DNA of 64,000 nt from Rothia nasimurium (GCF_014217215.1 NZ_CP056080.1:1860001-1924000); one strand, 5' to 3'. Counted from the first letter of the stretch, positions 20,154 to 29,991 are shown. Notes: generated by a model not told the origin, from the sequence alone. Translations and numbers: made by a program.

Positions 20154-21758
20154 ATGAACGAGAACCCCACCACCGATGCCCCCGATTTGACCACCACTGC
20201 CGGTAAGATCGCTGACTTCTACGCCCGCCGCGAGCAGACTCTTGCCCCCACCGGCCAGGCCCCTATTGACCGCCAGCACGAACGCGGCAAGCAGACTGCC
20301 CGCGAGCGCATCGAGATGCTGCTTGACGAGGGTTCTTTTGTGGAGTTTGATGCTCTGGCTAAGCACCGCACTACGGCTTTTGGTATGGAGAAGAAAAAGC
20401 CGCTGGGTGATGGCCTGGTTTCGGGCTACGGCACTATCGATGGTCGCCTGGTTGCGGTTTATTCCCAGGATTTCACCGTCTACGGTGGTTCTCTGTCGCA
20501 GGTTAACGGCGAGAAGATTGTGAAGGTGCAGAAGTTCGCGTTGAAGAACGGCTGCCCCATTATCGGTATTAATGACGGTGGTGGCGCCCGTATTCAGGAG
20601 GGTGTTGCGTCGCTGGCTATGTTTGCCGATATCTTCCGTATGAATGTGCGGGCTTCGGGTGTGATTCCGCAGATTTCGGTGATTATGGGTCCCTGCGCCG
20701 GTGGTGCGGCCTACTCCCCCGCTCTGACCGACTATATTGTGATGGTTGATAAGACCAGCCACATGTTTATTACCGGCCCCGATGTCATTAAGACCGTGAC
20801 CGGTGAAGAGGTCGATATGGAGACCCTGGGCGGTGCCCGCCAGCACAACGCGGTGACGGGTACGTCGACCTACCTCGCTGAGGACGAAGAGGACGCCTTT
20901 GATTTCGTCCGCGAGCTCGTTGAGTTCCTGCCCTCCAACAACCTCACCGAGACCTTCCCCCTGGATCATGATCAGGACCCCGAGGTCACCGTCGATGATC
21001 TCGATATTGACCTGCTGATTCCTGATTCAGCTAACCAGCCCTACGATATGCGGGCTGTGGTTGAGTCGGTGGTTGATGATGGCCATTTCTTTGAGATGCA
21101 GGCCCTCTACGCCCCCAATGTGATGATTGGTTATGCCCGGGTTGAGGGTAAGACCGTGGGTATTGTGGCCAACCAGCCCATGCAGTTCGCTGGCACCCTC
21201 GACATCAATGCTTCTGAAAAGGCCGCCCGCTTCGTGCGCAACTGCGATGCCTTCAACATTCCGATTCTGACCTTTGTTGACGTGCCAGGCTTCCTGCCCG
21301 GTACCGACCAGGAGTTCAACGGTATTATCCGCCGCGGCGCCAAGCTGCTGTACGCCTACGCCGAGGCGACCGTTCCGCTGGTTACCGTGATTACCCGTAA
21401 GGCCTACGGTGGGGCCTACATTGTGATGGGCTCGAAGAAGCTGGGCGCCGATATTAACCTGGCCTGGCCCACCGCCCAGATTGGCGTGATGGGGGCCCAG
21501 GGCGCGGTCAATATTCTCTACCGCCGCGAGCTGGCCGCTGTGGCCGAAGAGGGTGGTGATGTTGAGGCTAAGCGCGCGGAGCTGATTGCCAAGTACGAAG
21601 AGGAGCTGCTCAACCCCTATCAGGCTGCTGAGCTGGGCTACATCGACGAGGTTATCGCCCCTTCTGAGACCCGCGTGCGCATCATTTCTTCCCTGCGGGC
21701 CCTGCGCGATAAGCGCGCAGCCTCCCCCGCCAAAAAGCACGGCAACATTCCGCTGTAA
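20154..21758 (+). CDS. accD: Acyl-CoA carboxylase carboxyltransferase (beta) subunit
   Basis: Moves the carboxyl group from carboxybiotin to acetyl- or propionyl-CoA for fatty-acid or methyl-branched lipid synthesis. About 534 residues, with the tandem carboxyltransferase halves: the first has the GGGARIQEG and [14 protein letters not shown] oxyanion loop, the second [10 protein letters not shown] and [12 protein letters not shown]. The ATG at 20154 is preferred, with AGGCAGG before it and a polar N-terminus typical of actinobacterial AccD5-like proteins; an upstream ATG at 20094 would add 20 non-conserved residues. It is followed by accE after 14 bp. The residue that sorts acetyl- from propionyl-CoA was not determined, so substrate remains open. 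Confidence 0.93.
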   Translation: MNENPTTDAPDLTTTAGKIADFYARREQTLAPTGQAPIDRQHERGKQTARERIEMLLDEGSFVEFDALAKHRTTAFGMEKKKPLGDGLVSGYGTIDGRLVAVYSQDFTVYGGSLSQVNGEKIVKVQKFALKNGCPIIGINDGGGARIQEGVASLAMFADIFRMNVRASGVIPQISVIMGPCAGGAAYSPALTDYIVMVDKTSHMFITGPDVIKTVTGEEVDMETLGGARQHNAVTGTSTYLAEDEEDAFDFVRELVEFLPSNNLTETFPLDHDQDPEVTVDDLDIDLLIPDSANQPYDMRAVVESVVDDGHFFEMQALYAPNVMIGYARVEGKTVGIVANQPMQFAGTLDINASEKAARFVRNCDAFNIPILTFVDVPGFLPGTDQEFNGIIRRGAKLLYAYAEATVPLVTVITRKAYGGAYIVMGSKKLGADINLAWPTAQIGVMGAQGAVNILYRRELAAVAEEGGDVEAKRAELIAKYEEELLNPYQAAELGYIDEVIAPSETRVRIISSLRALRDKRAASPAKKHGNIPL

Positions 21759-21772
21759 GGGGTCGATAGATT

Positions 21773-22087
21773 ATGGCAACTCCCAACCCGCTGTCCCTGC
21801 TGGGCTTCGGCAAGAAGCCGGTACCGGCGTCCGCGCCCCTTGAAAACCAGGGGCAGGACGCCGGCGATGAGCGGGTGCCCGCACCTGTGCTTTCGGTGGT
21901 GCGGGGCACCCCCACGGAAGAAGAGCTGGCTGCGCTGACTAGCGTCGTGGTGGCGCTACAGGCCCAGGCTGATTCCCGGCAGGAGACCGCGCTAGAAATG
22001 TGGCAGCGCCGCCTCAACCACACCCAGCGCCTGGGTATGCGACTGCGCCCAGGGCCCGGCTCCTGGAAGCGGGCCCGCCCCCAGTAG
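21773..22087 (+). CDS. accE: Acyl-CoA carboxylase epsilon subunit
   Basis: A 104-residue protein matching the small epsilon subunit peculiar to actinobacterial acyl-CoA carboxylases, which bridges the AccA and AccD parts and raises activity. The diagnostic features are a disordered N-terminus, then PVLSVVRGTPTEEELAAL (helix, about residues 38-55), VVVALQAQA, and a Trp/Arg-rich end, GPGSWKRARPQ. It begins 14 bp after accD and is co-transcribed with it. Confidence 0.92.
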   Translation: MATPNPLSLLGFGKKPVPASAPLENQGQDAGDERVPAPVLSVVRGTPTEEELAALTSVVVALQAQADSRQETALEMWQRRLNHTQRLGMRLRPGPGSWKRARPQ

Positions 22088-22140
22088 TTCCCCCTACCCA
22101 ACTCCCTGTTTTCTGGGTCACAGTAACCTAGAATGGGTGT

Positions 22141-23844
22141 ATGACACTACACCCAGATTTACCCAAAATTTTTAAGGCCGACCGCACCCAGACCGAGGTC
22201 GACCGCATTGCCAACGACTACTACGAGAAGACCCTGGAACTAGACCCGGCAGCGGCCACCATCGAGGGCCGCAAGGGGCGGGAAACCGAGTACCCCGATT
22301 ACTCCCCCGCAGGCACCCAGGCAGAGATTGACCTAGCCCGCGCTACTCTGGCAGCCCTTGAAGCCGTTGAACCGGCCGACGACATCGACCGGGTTACTGT
22401 CGATGCCATGCGCGAGCGTCTAGGTCTCAAGCTAGAACTGCATGAGGCGGGCCTGGGCGACTGGGAACTCAACAACATTGCCTCCCCTGTTCAGGGCATT
22501 CGTGCCATCTTTGACCTAATGAACCGTGAAACAGCCGAAGACTGGGGGCACATTGCTGGCCGCCTGGGTAACGTTGCGGAAGCGGTTCGCGGTTATATCG
22601 AGACCCTAGAAGCCGCCCGCGCCGCAGGTAAAGTTGCAGCGGTGCGCCAGATCGATATCGTCATCGAGCAGGTGGCCGCCTACGTTGCAGAGGGAGGTTT
22701 CTTCGATGCTCTGGCACAAGAGGTAGCAGAAGCAGCTCCCGAGCATGCCGACCGCGCCACCCAGGGGGCGGCGTCCGCCAAGGAAGGCTACAGCGAACTT
22801 CTCTCCTATCTCAAAGACACCCTGCGCCCCGACGCGCCCGAGGCCGATGCTGTGGGCCGCGAGCGCTACTCCCTTTACTCCCGTCAGTTCGTGGGAACCA
22901 CCCTCGACCTGGAAGAGACCTATGCCTGGGGCATCGAGGAGCTCGACCGCATCATCGCGGCCCAGCAGGAGGTCGCCGAAGCCATCAAGCCCGGTGCCAC
23001 CATTGACGAGGCAAAGGCCCTGCTCGATGCTGACCCCAAACGCACCCTCAACGGCACCGACGAGCTTCAGGCCTGGATGCAGAAGCTTTCCGACGCTGCC
23101 GTTGACTACCTGGCCCAAGAGCACTTCACGATCGAGGGCCCGCTGCGCAAGCTCGAGTGCATGATTGCCCCCACCCAGGAGGGCGGCATCTACTACACCG
23201 GCCCGTCCGCTGATTTTGAGCGCGCCGGTCGCATGTGGTGGTCGGTGCCCGAAGGTGAAGATACCTTTGGTACCTGGCGCGAAACCTCAACCGTCTACCA
23301 CGAGGGCGTGCCCGGCCACCACCTGCAGGTTGCCTACGCAACCGCTATGGCCGAGGCCCTGAACCAGTGGCGTGCTAACGCCGTGTGGGTTTCGGGCCAC
23401 GGCGAGGGCTGGGCCCTGTACGCTGAGCGCCTCATGGACGAGCTAGGTTATCTCTCTGACCCCGGCGACCGCATGGGCATGCTCGATGCCCAGCGCCTAC
23501 GCGCAGCCCGCGTGGTCTTCGATATCGGCCTGCACTGCGGTTTTGAGATCCCTGAACGCTGGGTTACCGAGCTGGGTGTAGAACCGGGCATCTGGGACGC
23601 AGAGAAGGGCTATAAGTTCCTAGAGGCCAACCTCGATATCTCTGAGGCCCAGCGCCGCTTTGAGTTCCTGCGCTACCTGGGCTGGCCTGGTCAGGCCCCC
23701 TCCTACAAGGTGGGCGAGCGAGTCTGGTTACAGCTACGTGAGGACGCCCGCACCGCCGGAATCTCTGACCGCGACTTCCACACCCGAGCCCTCAAACTGG
23801 GCTCGGTCGGGCTTGATACCCTGCGCCGGGCGCTAGCTGCCTAA
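22141..23844 (+). CDS. DUF885 metallo-hydrolase/peptidase
   Basis: A 567-residue soluble protein of the DUF885 family, distant relatives of M3/M32-type zinc carboxypeptidases. The central motif YHEGVPGHHLQ near residue 390 has the HE...H pattern expected to bind metal. A second acidic segment, GHGEGWALYAERLMDE near 420-435, supplies another ligand Glu. Helices make up nearly all the rest. The natural substrate is unknown; activities on peptides or arginine esters are suggested for relatives. The gene is not part of the carboxylase machinery. It starts 54 bp after accE and ends in a terminator shared with the convergent symporter gene. Confidence 0.88.
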   Translation: MTLHPDLPKIFKADRTQTEVDRIANDYYEKTLELDPAAATIEGRKGRETEYPDYSPAGTQAEIDLARATLAALEAVEPADDIDRVTVDAMRERLGLKLELHEAGLGDWELNNIASPVQGIRAIFDLMNRETAEDWGHIAGRLGNVAEAVRGYIETLEAARAAGKVAAVRQIDIVIEQVAAYVAEGGFFDALAQEVAEAAPEHADRATQGAASAKEGYSELLSYLKDTLRPDAPEADAVGRERYSLYSRQFVGTTLDLEETYAWGIEELDRIIAAQQEVAEAIKPGATIDEAKALLDADPKRTLNGTDELQAWMQKLSDAAVDYLAQEHFTIEGPLRKLECMIAPTQEGGIYYTGPSADFERAGRMWWSVPEGEDTFGTWRETSTVYHEGVPGHHLQVAYATAMAEALNQWRANAVWVSGHGEGWALYAERLMDELGYLSDPGDRMGMLDAQRLRAARVVFDIGLHCGFEIPERWVTELGVEPGIWDAEKGYKFLEANLDISEAQRRFEFLRYLGWPGQAPSYKVGERVWLQLREDARTAGISDRDFHTRALKLGSVGLDTLRRALAA

Positions 23845-23858
23845 GCGGCGTCAACATG

Positions 23859-23898
23859 AAGCGGGCCCTACACACCGATAGGTGCGCAGGGCCCGCTT
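23859..23898. terminator. Bidirectional terminator between DUF885 gene and symporter
   Basis: A perfect 11-bp stem AAGCGGGCCCT/AGGGCCCGCTT (23859-23869 with 23888-23898) lies between the two convergent genes; the plus-strand side is followed by CTCTATGCGG, so the T run is short. Confidence 0.7.
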
Positions 23899-23920
23899 CT
23901 CTATGCGGCAGGGCTAAGGG

Positions 23921-25324
23921 TTAGGACGCTGCCGCGACAGGTACCTGCGGTGCCTCGCCGAGGCGGGCGTAGACGTCCTCAGCTACAAATCCACCCTCGG
24001 TGCGCGGGGCGTTGTAGAGGTCCTCGTTCAGAATGCCCTCGCGCTTGGCGACGGTGAGCGCAACTAGGGCCTGGCCTGCGACGTTGACGGCGGTACGGCC
24101 CATATCAATGATGGGGTCGATGGCCAGAAGCAGGCCAACGCCGTCGAGGGGAAGACCCAGGGTGGAGAGGGTGAGGGTGAGCATGACCGTTGCACCGGTG
24201 GTTCCTGCGGTGGCGGTCGAACCGAGCACCGACACCATAATGATGAGCAGGTAGTGGGTGAAATTCAGGTCAATGCCGTAGAACTGGGCCACAAACAGTG
24301 CTGCTAGGGCGGGGTAGACCGCCGCGCAGCCGTCCATCTTGGTAGTGGAGCCAAGGGGCACCGCGAAGGAGGCGTAGGCGCGGGGCACACCGAAGTTACG
24401 CTCAGCTACAGACTGGGTCAGAGGCATGGTGCCCATGGACGAGCGGGAAACGAAGCCCATCTGCACAGCGGGCCAAACGCCCGAGAAGAACTGCTTAATA
24501 GACAGACCGTTGGCGCGGGCGATGGCTGGGTAGACCACGAAGAGCACAAGGGCCAAGCCGATGTAAAGCACAATTACGAAACGGGCCAGAGAGCCCATGG
24601 AGGTCCAGCCGTAGGCGTAGACGGCCCGGCCAATCAGGCCGACGGTACCGAGCGGGGCAAGGCGGATAATCCACCAGAGGACGGTCTGGATAATAGCCAG
24701 AGCGCTCTTATTGAAGTCAAGGAAGGGCTTGGCTGCGGGGCCGGCTTTAAGGGCTGCAATACCCACGGCTACTGAAATCACAAGGATCTGGAGCACGTTG
24801 AAGCTAGCTGAGCCGGTGACGGTCTCGCCCGAGTTTGAGATGCTCACGCCCAGGCCGAGGAAGTTGGCGGGAATCAGACCGGTGAGGAAGCCCAGCCAGG
24901 AGCCGGTGCGCCCTTCGTAGGTTTCGGGGGTCGCCAGTCCGGTATTTGCACCGGGCTGGGTGACGAGCCCAAGCACCAGGCCAATCATGACGGCAATGAG
25001 CGCGGTATAGGCGAACCAGAGCAGGGTTTTGGTGGCCAGGCGGGCTGCGTTAGATACTTCAGCCAGGTTGGCGATGGACGACACCACGGCAGTGAAGATG
25101 AGGGGTACGACCGCCGCTTTGAGCAGGGTGACGTAGGAGGAGCCAATAGTGGAGAGGGTAGTCATGAGCCAGTTGGGATTCTCGGTGGCGTCGCCGCCGA
25201 GGTTGGTGGCTACCAGGCCCAAGATCACGCCCAAAATCAGGGCGGCGATAATTTGATTGCCGAAGGACGTAGCCCAGGCGGGAAGTCTCTTGCGGGAAGG
25301 AAGTTCTGTGGTGTGGTTTGACAT
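23921..25324 (-). CDS. Dicarboxylate/amino acid:cation symporter (DAACS family)
   Basis: Membrane transporter of 467 residues with about eight helices plus two re-entrant hairpins. The HP1 tip SRSSMGTMP and the HP2/TM8 segment IIDMGRTAVNVAGQ identify the glutamate/aspartate transporter fold. Two positions important for sodium in GltPh are changed: the TM7 motif NMDGT reads KMDGC, and the Asp after NVxG (Asp405 in GltPh) is Gln. Both contribute to the Na1 site, so sodium coupling there is likely lost. The TM8 Arg that reads the side-chain carboxylate of acidic substrates cannot be placed with certainty. Substrate and coupling ion are therefore open. It is divergent from the aldehyde dehydrogenase gene. 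Confidence 0.9.
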   Translation of the reverse strand: MSNHTTELPSRKRLPAWATSFGNQIIAALILGVILGLVATNLGGDATENPNWLMTTLSTIGSSYVTLLKAAVVPLIFTAVVSSIANLAEVSNAARLATKTLLWFAYTALIAVMIGLVLGLVTQPGANTGLATPETYEGRTGSWLGFLTGLIPANFLGLGVSISNSGETVTGSASFNVLQILVISVAVGIAALKAGPAAKPFLDFNKSALAIIQTVLWWIIRLAPLGTVGLIGRAVYAYGWTSMGSLARFVIVLYIGLALVLFVVYPAIARANGLSIKQFFSGVWPAVQMGFVSRSSMGTMPLTQSVAERNFGVPRAYASFAVPLGSTTKMDGCAAVYPALAALFVAQFYGIDLNFTHYLLIIMVSVLGSTATAGTTGATVMLTLTLSTLGLPLDGVGLLLAIDPIIDMGRTAVNVAGQALVALTVAKREGILNEDLYNAPRTEGGFVAEDVYARLGEAPQVPVAAAS

Positions 25325-25429
25325 GTCTCAACACTGTACGCCGGGGGTTGGAGCTTGTGAACCGGGGTGTAAAGCTAAGACACATTTTGGTGTGGGTCAC
25401 AGACCGGCAGGGTTTTTCGCACCACAGTC

Positions 25430-25458
25430 TTCACTTTTGTACAACCCACCACTAAACT
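25430..25458 (+). promoter_or_regulatory. Promoter of the aldehyde dehydrogenase gene
   Basis: TTCACT (25430-25435) and TAAACT (25453-25458) are spaced by exactly 17 bp. A start near 25465 gives a leader of about 80 nt. An overlapping short dyad, GTGACTCAAGTTAC, lies just downstream and could bind a regulator. Confidence 0.45.
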
Positions 25459-25546
25459 GTGACTCAAGTTACTTTTATGTGCTTTTTGTGAACAGGTGGC
25501 TTGGTCCACCACGCGTCTTGATCAGACACAACTCAAAGGAGAGGCA

Positions 25547-27070
25547 ATGACTGTTTACGCCGCACCCGGCTCAGCAGATTCCATCACCACGTTCAAGTCC
25601 CGCTACGACCACTTCATCGGCGGTGAGTGGGTAGCCCCGGCCGAAGGCCAGTATTTCGAAGACATCTCCCCCGTTAACGGCAAGCCCTTTGCCGAGGTCG
25701 CCCGCGGCACCGCTGCCGACATTGACAAGGCTATTGACGCAGCCTGGAAGGCCTTTGAGACCTGGGGCAAGACCTCCCCCACCGAGCGCGCCACCCTGCT
25801 GCTCAAGCTGGCCCAGATTATGGAAGATAACCTGGAATCCATCGCCGTGGCTGAGACCTGGGAGAACGGCAAGCCCGTGCGTGAAACCCTGGCCGCAGAT
25901 ATCCCGCTTGGCGTTGACCACCTGCGCTACTTCGCGTCCGCTATTCGAACCCAGGAAGGCCGCCTGTCAGAGATTGACGAGAATACCGTGGCCTACCACT
26001 TCCACGAGCCTCTGGGTGTGGTCGGTCAGATTATCCCCTGGAACTTCCCCATCCTTATGGCCATCTGGAAGATTGCTCCGGCCCTGGCGGCGGGTAACAC
26101 CATCGTGCTCAAGCCCGCCGAACAGACCCCGGTTTCAGTGCTCTACCTGGTTGACCTGTGGAAGGATGTGCTCCCCGCCGGTGTGCTGAACGTTGTGAAC
26201 GGCTTTGGCCCCGAGGCAGGCGCCGCCCTCTCTGGCAGCAAGCGCATCCGCAAGATTGCTTTTACCGGCGAGACCACCACCGGCTCCATCATCATGAAGG
26301 CTGCAGCCGACAACATCATCCCGGTCACCCTGGAGCTGGGCGGCAAGTCCCCCAACGTCTTCTTTGCCGATGTTGCGGCCGAGAAGGATTCCTTCTACGA
26401 CAAGGCACTAGAGGGCTTTGCCTCCTTCGGCCTGAACCAGGGCGAGGTCTGCACTTGCCCCTCGCGTGCGCTGATTCAGAAGCCGATTCACGATTCCTTC
26501 CTCGAGGCTGGCATCGAGCGCGTGAAGGCCATGAAGCAGGGCAACCCGCTCGATACCGAAACCATGGTCGGCGCACAGGCGTCCAAGGAACAGTGGGATA
26601 AGATTACCGGCTACCTGAAGATTGGTAAGGACGAGGGCGCGGACGTTCTCGTCGGCGGTGAGGCCTGCGAGCTGGGCGGCGACCTGGCAGATGGCTGGTA
26701 CATTCAGCCGACCGTCTTTGCCGGCAGCAACGACATGCGTATCTTCCAGGAAGAGATTTTTGGCCCGGTCCTGGCTACTACCTCTTTCACTGATTTCGAT
26801 GAGGCCATGCGTATTGCCAATGACACCGACTACGGTCTAGGTGCTGGCGTCTGGACTCGTGACCAGAACACCGCCTACCGGGCAGGCCGCACTATTCAGG
26901 CTGGCCGCGTGTGGATCAATAACTACCACAACTACCCGGCTCATGCCGCTTTCGGTGGCTACAAGAAGTCAGGTATCGGCCGTGAGACCCACCTGATGAT
27001 GCTTGAGCACTACCAGCAGACCAAGAACATGCTGGTCAGCTACTCAGATAAGCCGATGGGGCTCTTCTAG
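25547..27070 (+). CDS. Aldehyde dehydrogenase (acetaldehyde-type, NAD+)
   Basis: Oxidises an aldehyde to its acid with NAD+. About 507 residues from the ATG at 25547, which follows AAAGGAGAGG. Diagnostic segments: PWNFPILM near residue 160, the catalytic Glu in LELGGKSPN near 262, the nucleophile Cys in GEVCTCPSR near 301 (two neighbouring Cys, as in ExaC/AldB-like enzymes), and the EEIFGPVL motif near 395. The closest types are acetaldehyde/long-chain ALDHs of the ExaC/AcoD group. No alcohol dehydrogenase gene is adjacent. It has its own promoter and a hairpin just downstream, so it is monocistronic. Confidence 0.93.
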   Translation: MTVYAAPGSADSITTFKSRYDHFIGGEWVAPAEGQYFEDISPVNGKPFAEVARGTAADIDKAIDAAWKAFETWGKTSPTERATLLLKLAQIMEDNLESIAVAETWENGKPVRETLAADIPLGVDHLRYFASAIRTQEGRLSEIDENTVAYHFHEPLGVVGQIIPWNFPILMAIWKIAPALAAGNTIVLKPAEQTPVSVLYLVDLWKDVLPAGVLNVVNGFGPEAGAALSGSKRIRKIAFTGETTTGSIIMKAAADNIIPVTLELGGKSPNVFFADVAAEKDSFYDKALEGFASFGLNQGEVCTCPSRALIQKPIHDSFLEAGIERVKAMKQGNPLDTETMVGAQASKEQWDKITGYLKIGKDEGADVLVGGEACELGGDLADGWYIQPTVFAGSNDMRIFQEEIFGPVLATTSFTDFDEAMRIANDTDYGLGAGVWTRDQNTAYRAGRTIQAGRVWINNYHNYPAHAAFGGYKKSGIGRETHLMMLEHYQQTKNMLVSYSDKPMGLF

Positions 27071-27085
27071 CCGAGAAGTAATCGC

Positions 27086-27127
27086 GAGGGGGGCAGGTTC
27101 AAACTGACACATGAACCTACCCCCCTC
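27086..27127 (+). terminator. Hairpin after the aldehyde dehydrogenase gene
   Basis: A 15-bp stem with one mismatch, left arm 27086-27100 and right arm 27113-27127, separated by 12 nt. Only short T stretches follow, so termination is likely but not certain. Confidence 0.7.
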
Positions 27128-27147
27128 TAAGGGTTATTAGTCAGGAG

Positions 27148-27190
27148 ATTCTGAAGACTCACGCTCGCTACGACACCGCTTCGCCAGCAC
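27148..27190 (-). repeat. Possible degenerate fragment of the dispersed repeat
   Basis: CTCACGCTCGCT, CACCGCTTCGCCAGC and CTAAC in this stretch line up with one end of repeat copies A and B (CTCACGCTTGCT, CCCTCTCGCTGG, CTAGC). The match is partial and broken by small gaps, so this is a weak call. Confidence 0.3.
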
Positions 27191-27238
27191 TAACAAATAA
27201 GATTTCCTCCTTAAATCACCTACCAGTCTATATCTTTG

Positions 27239-28210
27239 CTAGAATTTTGCTATTTTAATGCCGGAACTGTTTCCCTGTAAAACCTGAGTTATACTACCGT
27301 CGCTCTTGGTTTTGTAAAGAATAGTGTTCATGTATGGGTGATCTTCAACAGTCTTTCCGAGAGGGATACCCCAGTCAATTTTTCCCATGTTGCCATCGTG
27401 AGCTTCCCACACCCCTTCGCGGTCAATTTCCCATATATAGCGAATAATGGTCTTCCCCGCTTCCTGCACACCCGCCATAAGGTATTTTGGCATTGTTTCG
27501 GGATTTTCAAGCCACGAATTAACCCTGCTATACCCAATTTCCCAGTATTTACGGGCACGCTCCCGAGCCTCATCATCACTCCACCTGTTGTGCCTATCCC
27601 AGCCACGTCGGCGCTCCTTGCCATCTCCACGACTCATATAGACAATTTTCTTAAGAGCTTCCTCTGAGAATTTAGTGTGGTAAGAATCTGGAATTTCGCT
27701 TTTTACCGAGTCGGCCCCCACTAGATCAACCTGTTTCAGAACAACCAAGATTGACTCCTCAGCCGAATCCAAGGTGGTAATGATTTGCTCAACGTTCAGT
27801 CGGTCCATATAATTTCCTAAATCTTCCATCGCAACTCCGTGCCCCTTCACCGCATTAGTGAGTAGAGAACGCCCTTTACTCATACGAACTGCATTCACTG
27901 CCTCAATAGCAAATGCTTCTGCACGATAAGCGTCTACCTCATTCTCAAAACCAGCCATGAGCTTAATTGTCTTGGGAGGAGTTCCAGCCTGAAGTAGCTC
28001 AGCCAACCGATTAAGCTTCCGCCCGGCTACCGACAGACTGTCCGGACTGTGCTCAAGCAAATACTGAGCATCCCTCAAGTGCTGGTCCATACGATTTCCA
28101 GTCCCTTTGCCCACATAGATAACAGCCCCAAGTTGTTCTTCCTTTGTAGGGGCCTGGGTCAGGTCAACCTCGGTCGGATCCACGATTCCATAGACGTAAT
28201 AACTCACCAC
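27239..28210 (-). CDS. GIY-YIG (LEM-3-like) nuclease-fold protein
   Basis: A 323-residue protein whose first 110 residues hold a GIY-YIG nuclease-type domain: YYVYGIVDP for the GIY strand and VIYVGKGTGNRMDQH for the YIG strand with the conserved Gly, Arg and His; a Glu in the AEAFAIEAVN segment is the candidate metal ligand. This is the LEM-3-like subgroup known from scattered bacterial and animal proteins. Residues 150-323 are unfamiliar, with several Trp-rich segments (WDRHNRW, KYWEIGY, IRYIWEIDREGVW). Base composition is much lower in GC than the flanking genes and no neighbour shares its function, which suggests horizontal transfer. A defence or DNA-processing role is possible but unproven. 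Confidence 0.75.
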   Translation of the reverse strand: MVSYYVYGIVDPTEVDLTQAPTKEEQLGAVIYVGKGTGNRMDQHLRDAQYLLEHSPDSLSVAGRKLNRLAELLQAGTPPKTIKLMAGFENEVDAYRAEAFAIEAVNAVRMSKGRSLLTNAVKGHGVAMEDLGNYMDRLNVEQIITTLDSAEESILVVLKQVDLVGADSVKSEIPDSYHTKFSEEALKKIVYMSRGDGKERRRGWDRHNRWSDDEARERARKYWEIGYSRVNSWLENPETMPKYLMAGVQEAGKTIIRYIWEIDREGVWEAHDGNMGKIDWGIPLGKTVEDHPYMNTILYKTKSDGSITQVLQGNSSGIKIAKF

Positions 28211-28508
28211 TTTCTCCTTTCAACACCCACCACTATACTCTTAACAAGTCATACCAACCAGTTAGAAAGTTGTGTGCTGTGCTCTCTCCCTCAAACCACC
28301 CCGGGCCCGCAGACCTTGGCATCACTGTCGGCCAGATTTTTTACCACTTCAACCCGCACCCCAAGCCAAGGAACCGCCGCCCCATTCCCAAAGGGCAGCT
28401 CGACCCTTCGCCTAAACCGGCTTCTACGTCGTCCTAGCACCCACCGTGCAAACCGTTACGCTCGCCCCATCAGATGAAATTCCTACAGCGACCTAGATGC
28501 CCCCGGCC
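28211..28508. other. Gap between two orphan genes
   Basis: 298 bp with no gene I can support. On the minus strand one frame from about 28425 to 28295 reads like a gene remnant (segments such as ELPFGNGAAVPWLG and VEVVKNLADSDAKV before a stop), but it lacks a start and I cannot name it. A decayed gene at an insertion site is one explanation. Confidence 0.3.
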
Positions 28509-29159
28509 TCATTCTTGGGGCAGATCCCACCAGAGAATTGGCTGGCCAGGTCCGGAGTTAAGCCAGCTAAACTTCACCGCCTCCAGCCAGGGGCCAGCGT
28601 CCTGAACCTCAAAAGCCACAAGGTCGCCCATCTCAGCGGTGATGCCCTCGTCCACACCAATAATTTCTCGCCCGGCAACCACTAGCCCACCCACAGTAAT
28701 CACCAAAGGAAGGGCCTGCCCCGGGGCTAGAGAACGAACTAAGGCCAGGTTAGAAGGGCTCACCTTCCAGACCATCCGCGAAGCATCTGTTTGACCTGCC
28801 CGAACAGCAGCATCTTCAGACATTTCAGCTGCCATATCAAACCCATACCAGGTACGCCCCGCCGGGCCCGCAGTAGGCTGGGCATCAATTTGCCGCAAGA
28901 TAACAGCCTTTTGAGCCTGAATCCCCAGCTCTGCTAGTCGTTGAACGAAGCCCGGTTTATCCCACCGTGGAGCAGAAGCGAGCTCCGTTATTCGCTCATA
29001 GGGGTAATAACGTGACTTAGCGCCGGTGGTATAGGCCTGCCCCAGAGCATGAGCCCGGTCCAGTATCTGTACCTGGGCCAGCGGACGCCCCACCATGTCA
29101 CTAACCTCTTTAAGAGAACAGAGCCGGATGTCAGAATAAGTCACAGATAAATCTTTCAT
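28509..29159 (-). CDS. Unknown protein with MerR-like N-terminal helix
   Basis: I do not recognise this 216-residue protein. Residues 14-60 (CSLKEVSDMVGRPLAQVQILD followed later by YPYERITELA) resemble a small winged-helix of the MerR/excisionase class: a helix that begins with a -xxxEVxxxxG- turn, then a tyrosine/arginine wing. Residues 75-215 look like a beta-rich domain with a hydrophobic segment ending PILWWDLPQE. No membrane segment. GC content is intermediate. It lies next to the GIY-YIG gene on the same strand but 300 bp apart, so they need not be co-transcribed. A transcription or accessory DNA-binding role is inference. Confidence 0.6.
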   Translation of the reverse strand: MKDLSVTYSDIRLCSLKEVSDMVGRPLAQVQILDRAHALGQAYTTGAKSRYYPYERITELASAPRWDKPGFVQRLAELGIQAQKAVILRQIDAQPTAGPAGRTWYGFDMAAEMSEDAAVRAGQTDASRMVWKVSPSNLALVRSLAPGQALPLVITVGGLVVAGREIIGVDEGITAEMGDLVAFEVQDAGPWLEAVKFSWLNSGPGQPILWWDLPQE

Positions 29160-29280
29160 GTCTTTTTCTCTGGCCTAAGACAGCAACGTCGGCCAGCAAA
29201 AGCCTATCTAAACGGTATCTAGTTGAGCCTACACCTGCCGCCCACCAACTGCGACCGATCCAACCACTAGACTGTTACCC

Positions 29281-29991
29281 ATGCAGAACCCCACTGAAAC
29301 CTCAGCCGCGGCGGGCGAACAGCCGGTGCGGCTCGTCCTTGCCTCATCTTCCCCTGCCCGCAAAAAGCTCCTGGAGGACGCCGGCGTCCGCTTCACCGTT
29401 ATAGTCAGCGATGTCGATGAGGACGCCGCCCTGCGCGAGGCCCAACAGGCCGCCTATGAGGCGGGGCTGGGCGATATTACCCCGGCGCAGACTGCCCAGC
29501 TGCTGGCCAAGGCAAAAGCGCAGGCGGTTGCCGCCCTGCCCGAGGCGGCAGGAGCCCTGGTGCTGGGCTGTGATTCTGTCTTTGAGCTCGATGGCCTTGC
29601 CTACGGCAAGCCCGGCAGCGCAGAGAAAGCCCTGGAACGGATTACCGCGATGAGCGGACGCAGCGGGCAGCTCCACACGGGCCACTGGCTGGTTGATACC
29701 CGCGCTGCTTCCCCTCACCAGAGTGGCGACACATACCCCGAGGCTAGCGAGCTGCGCACGGCCACCGTCCATTTCGACACCTTCAGCGAAGAAGAAGCTC
29801 AGCGCTATGTGGCCACCGGGGAGCCCCTGTGGGTGGCTGGTTCTTTCACTATTGACGGTTTCGGTGCTGCTTTTATTCGGGGTATCGAGGGTGAATACCA
29901 CACGGTGGTGGGGCTCTCCGTTCACGCCCTACGCACAATGCTGGCCAACTTCGGTGTTTCAATCAGCGACATTTGGAAAAATTCGCGATAA
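29281..29991 (+). CDS. maf: Maf-family nucleotide pyrophosphatase
   Basis: House-cleaning enzyme that hydrolyses non-canonical or excess nucleoside triphosphates (dTTP/UTP or m7GTP types) to the monophosphate; linked to septum formation in Bacillus. 236 residues. N-terminal LVLASSSPARKKLLEDAG is the family signature, followed by the catalytic Asp in LGCDSVFELDG near residue 97 and the KPGSAEKALE segment. An N-terminal extension of about 18 residues is specific to this lineage. In actinobacteria maf usually sits between the accDE genes and accA; here it still precedes accA, separated by a hairpin. Confidence 0.92.
   Translation: MQNPTETSAAAGEQPVRLVLASSSPARKKLLEDAGVRFTVIVSDVDEDAALREAQQAAYEAGLGDITPAQTAQLLAKAKAQAVAALPEAAGALVLGCDSVFELDGLAYGKPGSAEKALERITAMSGRSGQLHTGHWLVDTRAASPHQSGDTYPEASELRTATVHFDTFSEEEAQRYVATGEPLWVAGSFTIDGFGAAFIRGIEGEYHTVVGLSVHALRTMLANFGVSISDIWKNSR

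Noticed and set aside
28049-28477. Plus-strand 142-codon frame over the start of the GIY-YIG gene
   Set aside because: It is antisense to a real gene over half its length and very Pro/Thr/Arg-rich, as expected of a shadow frame.
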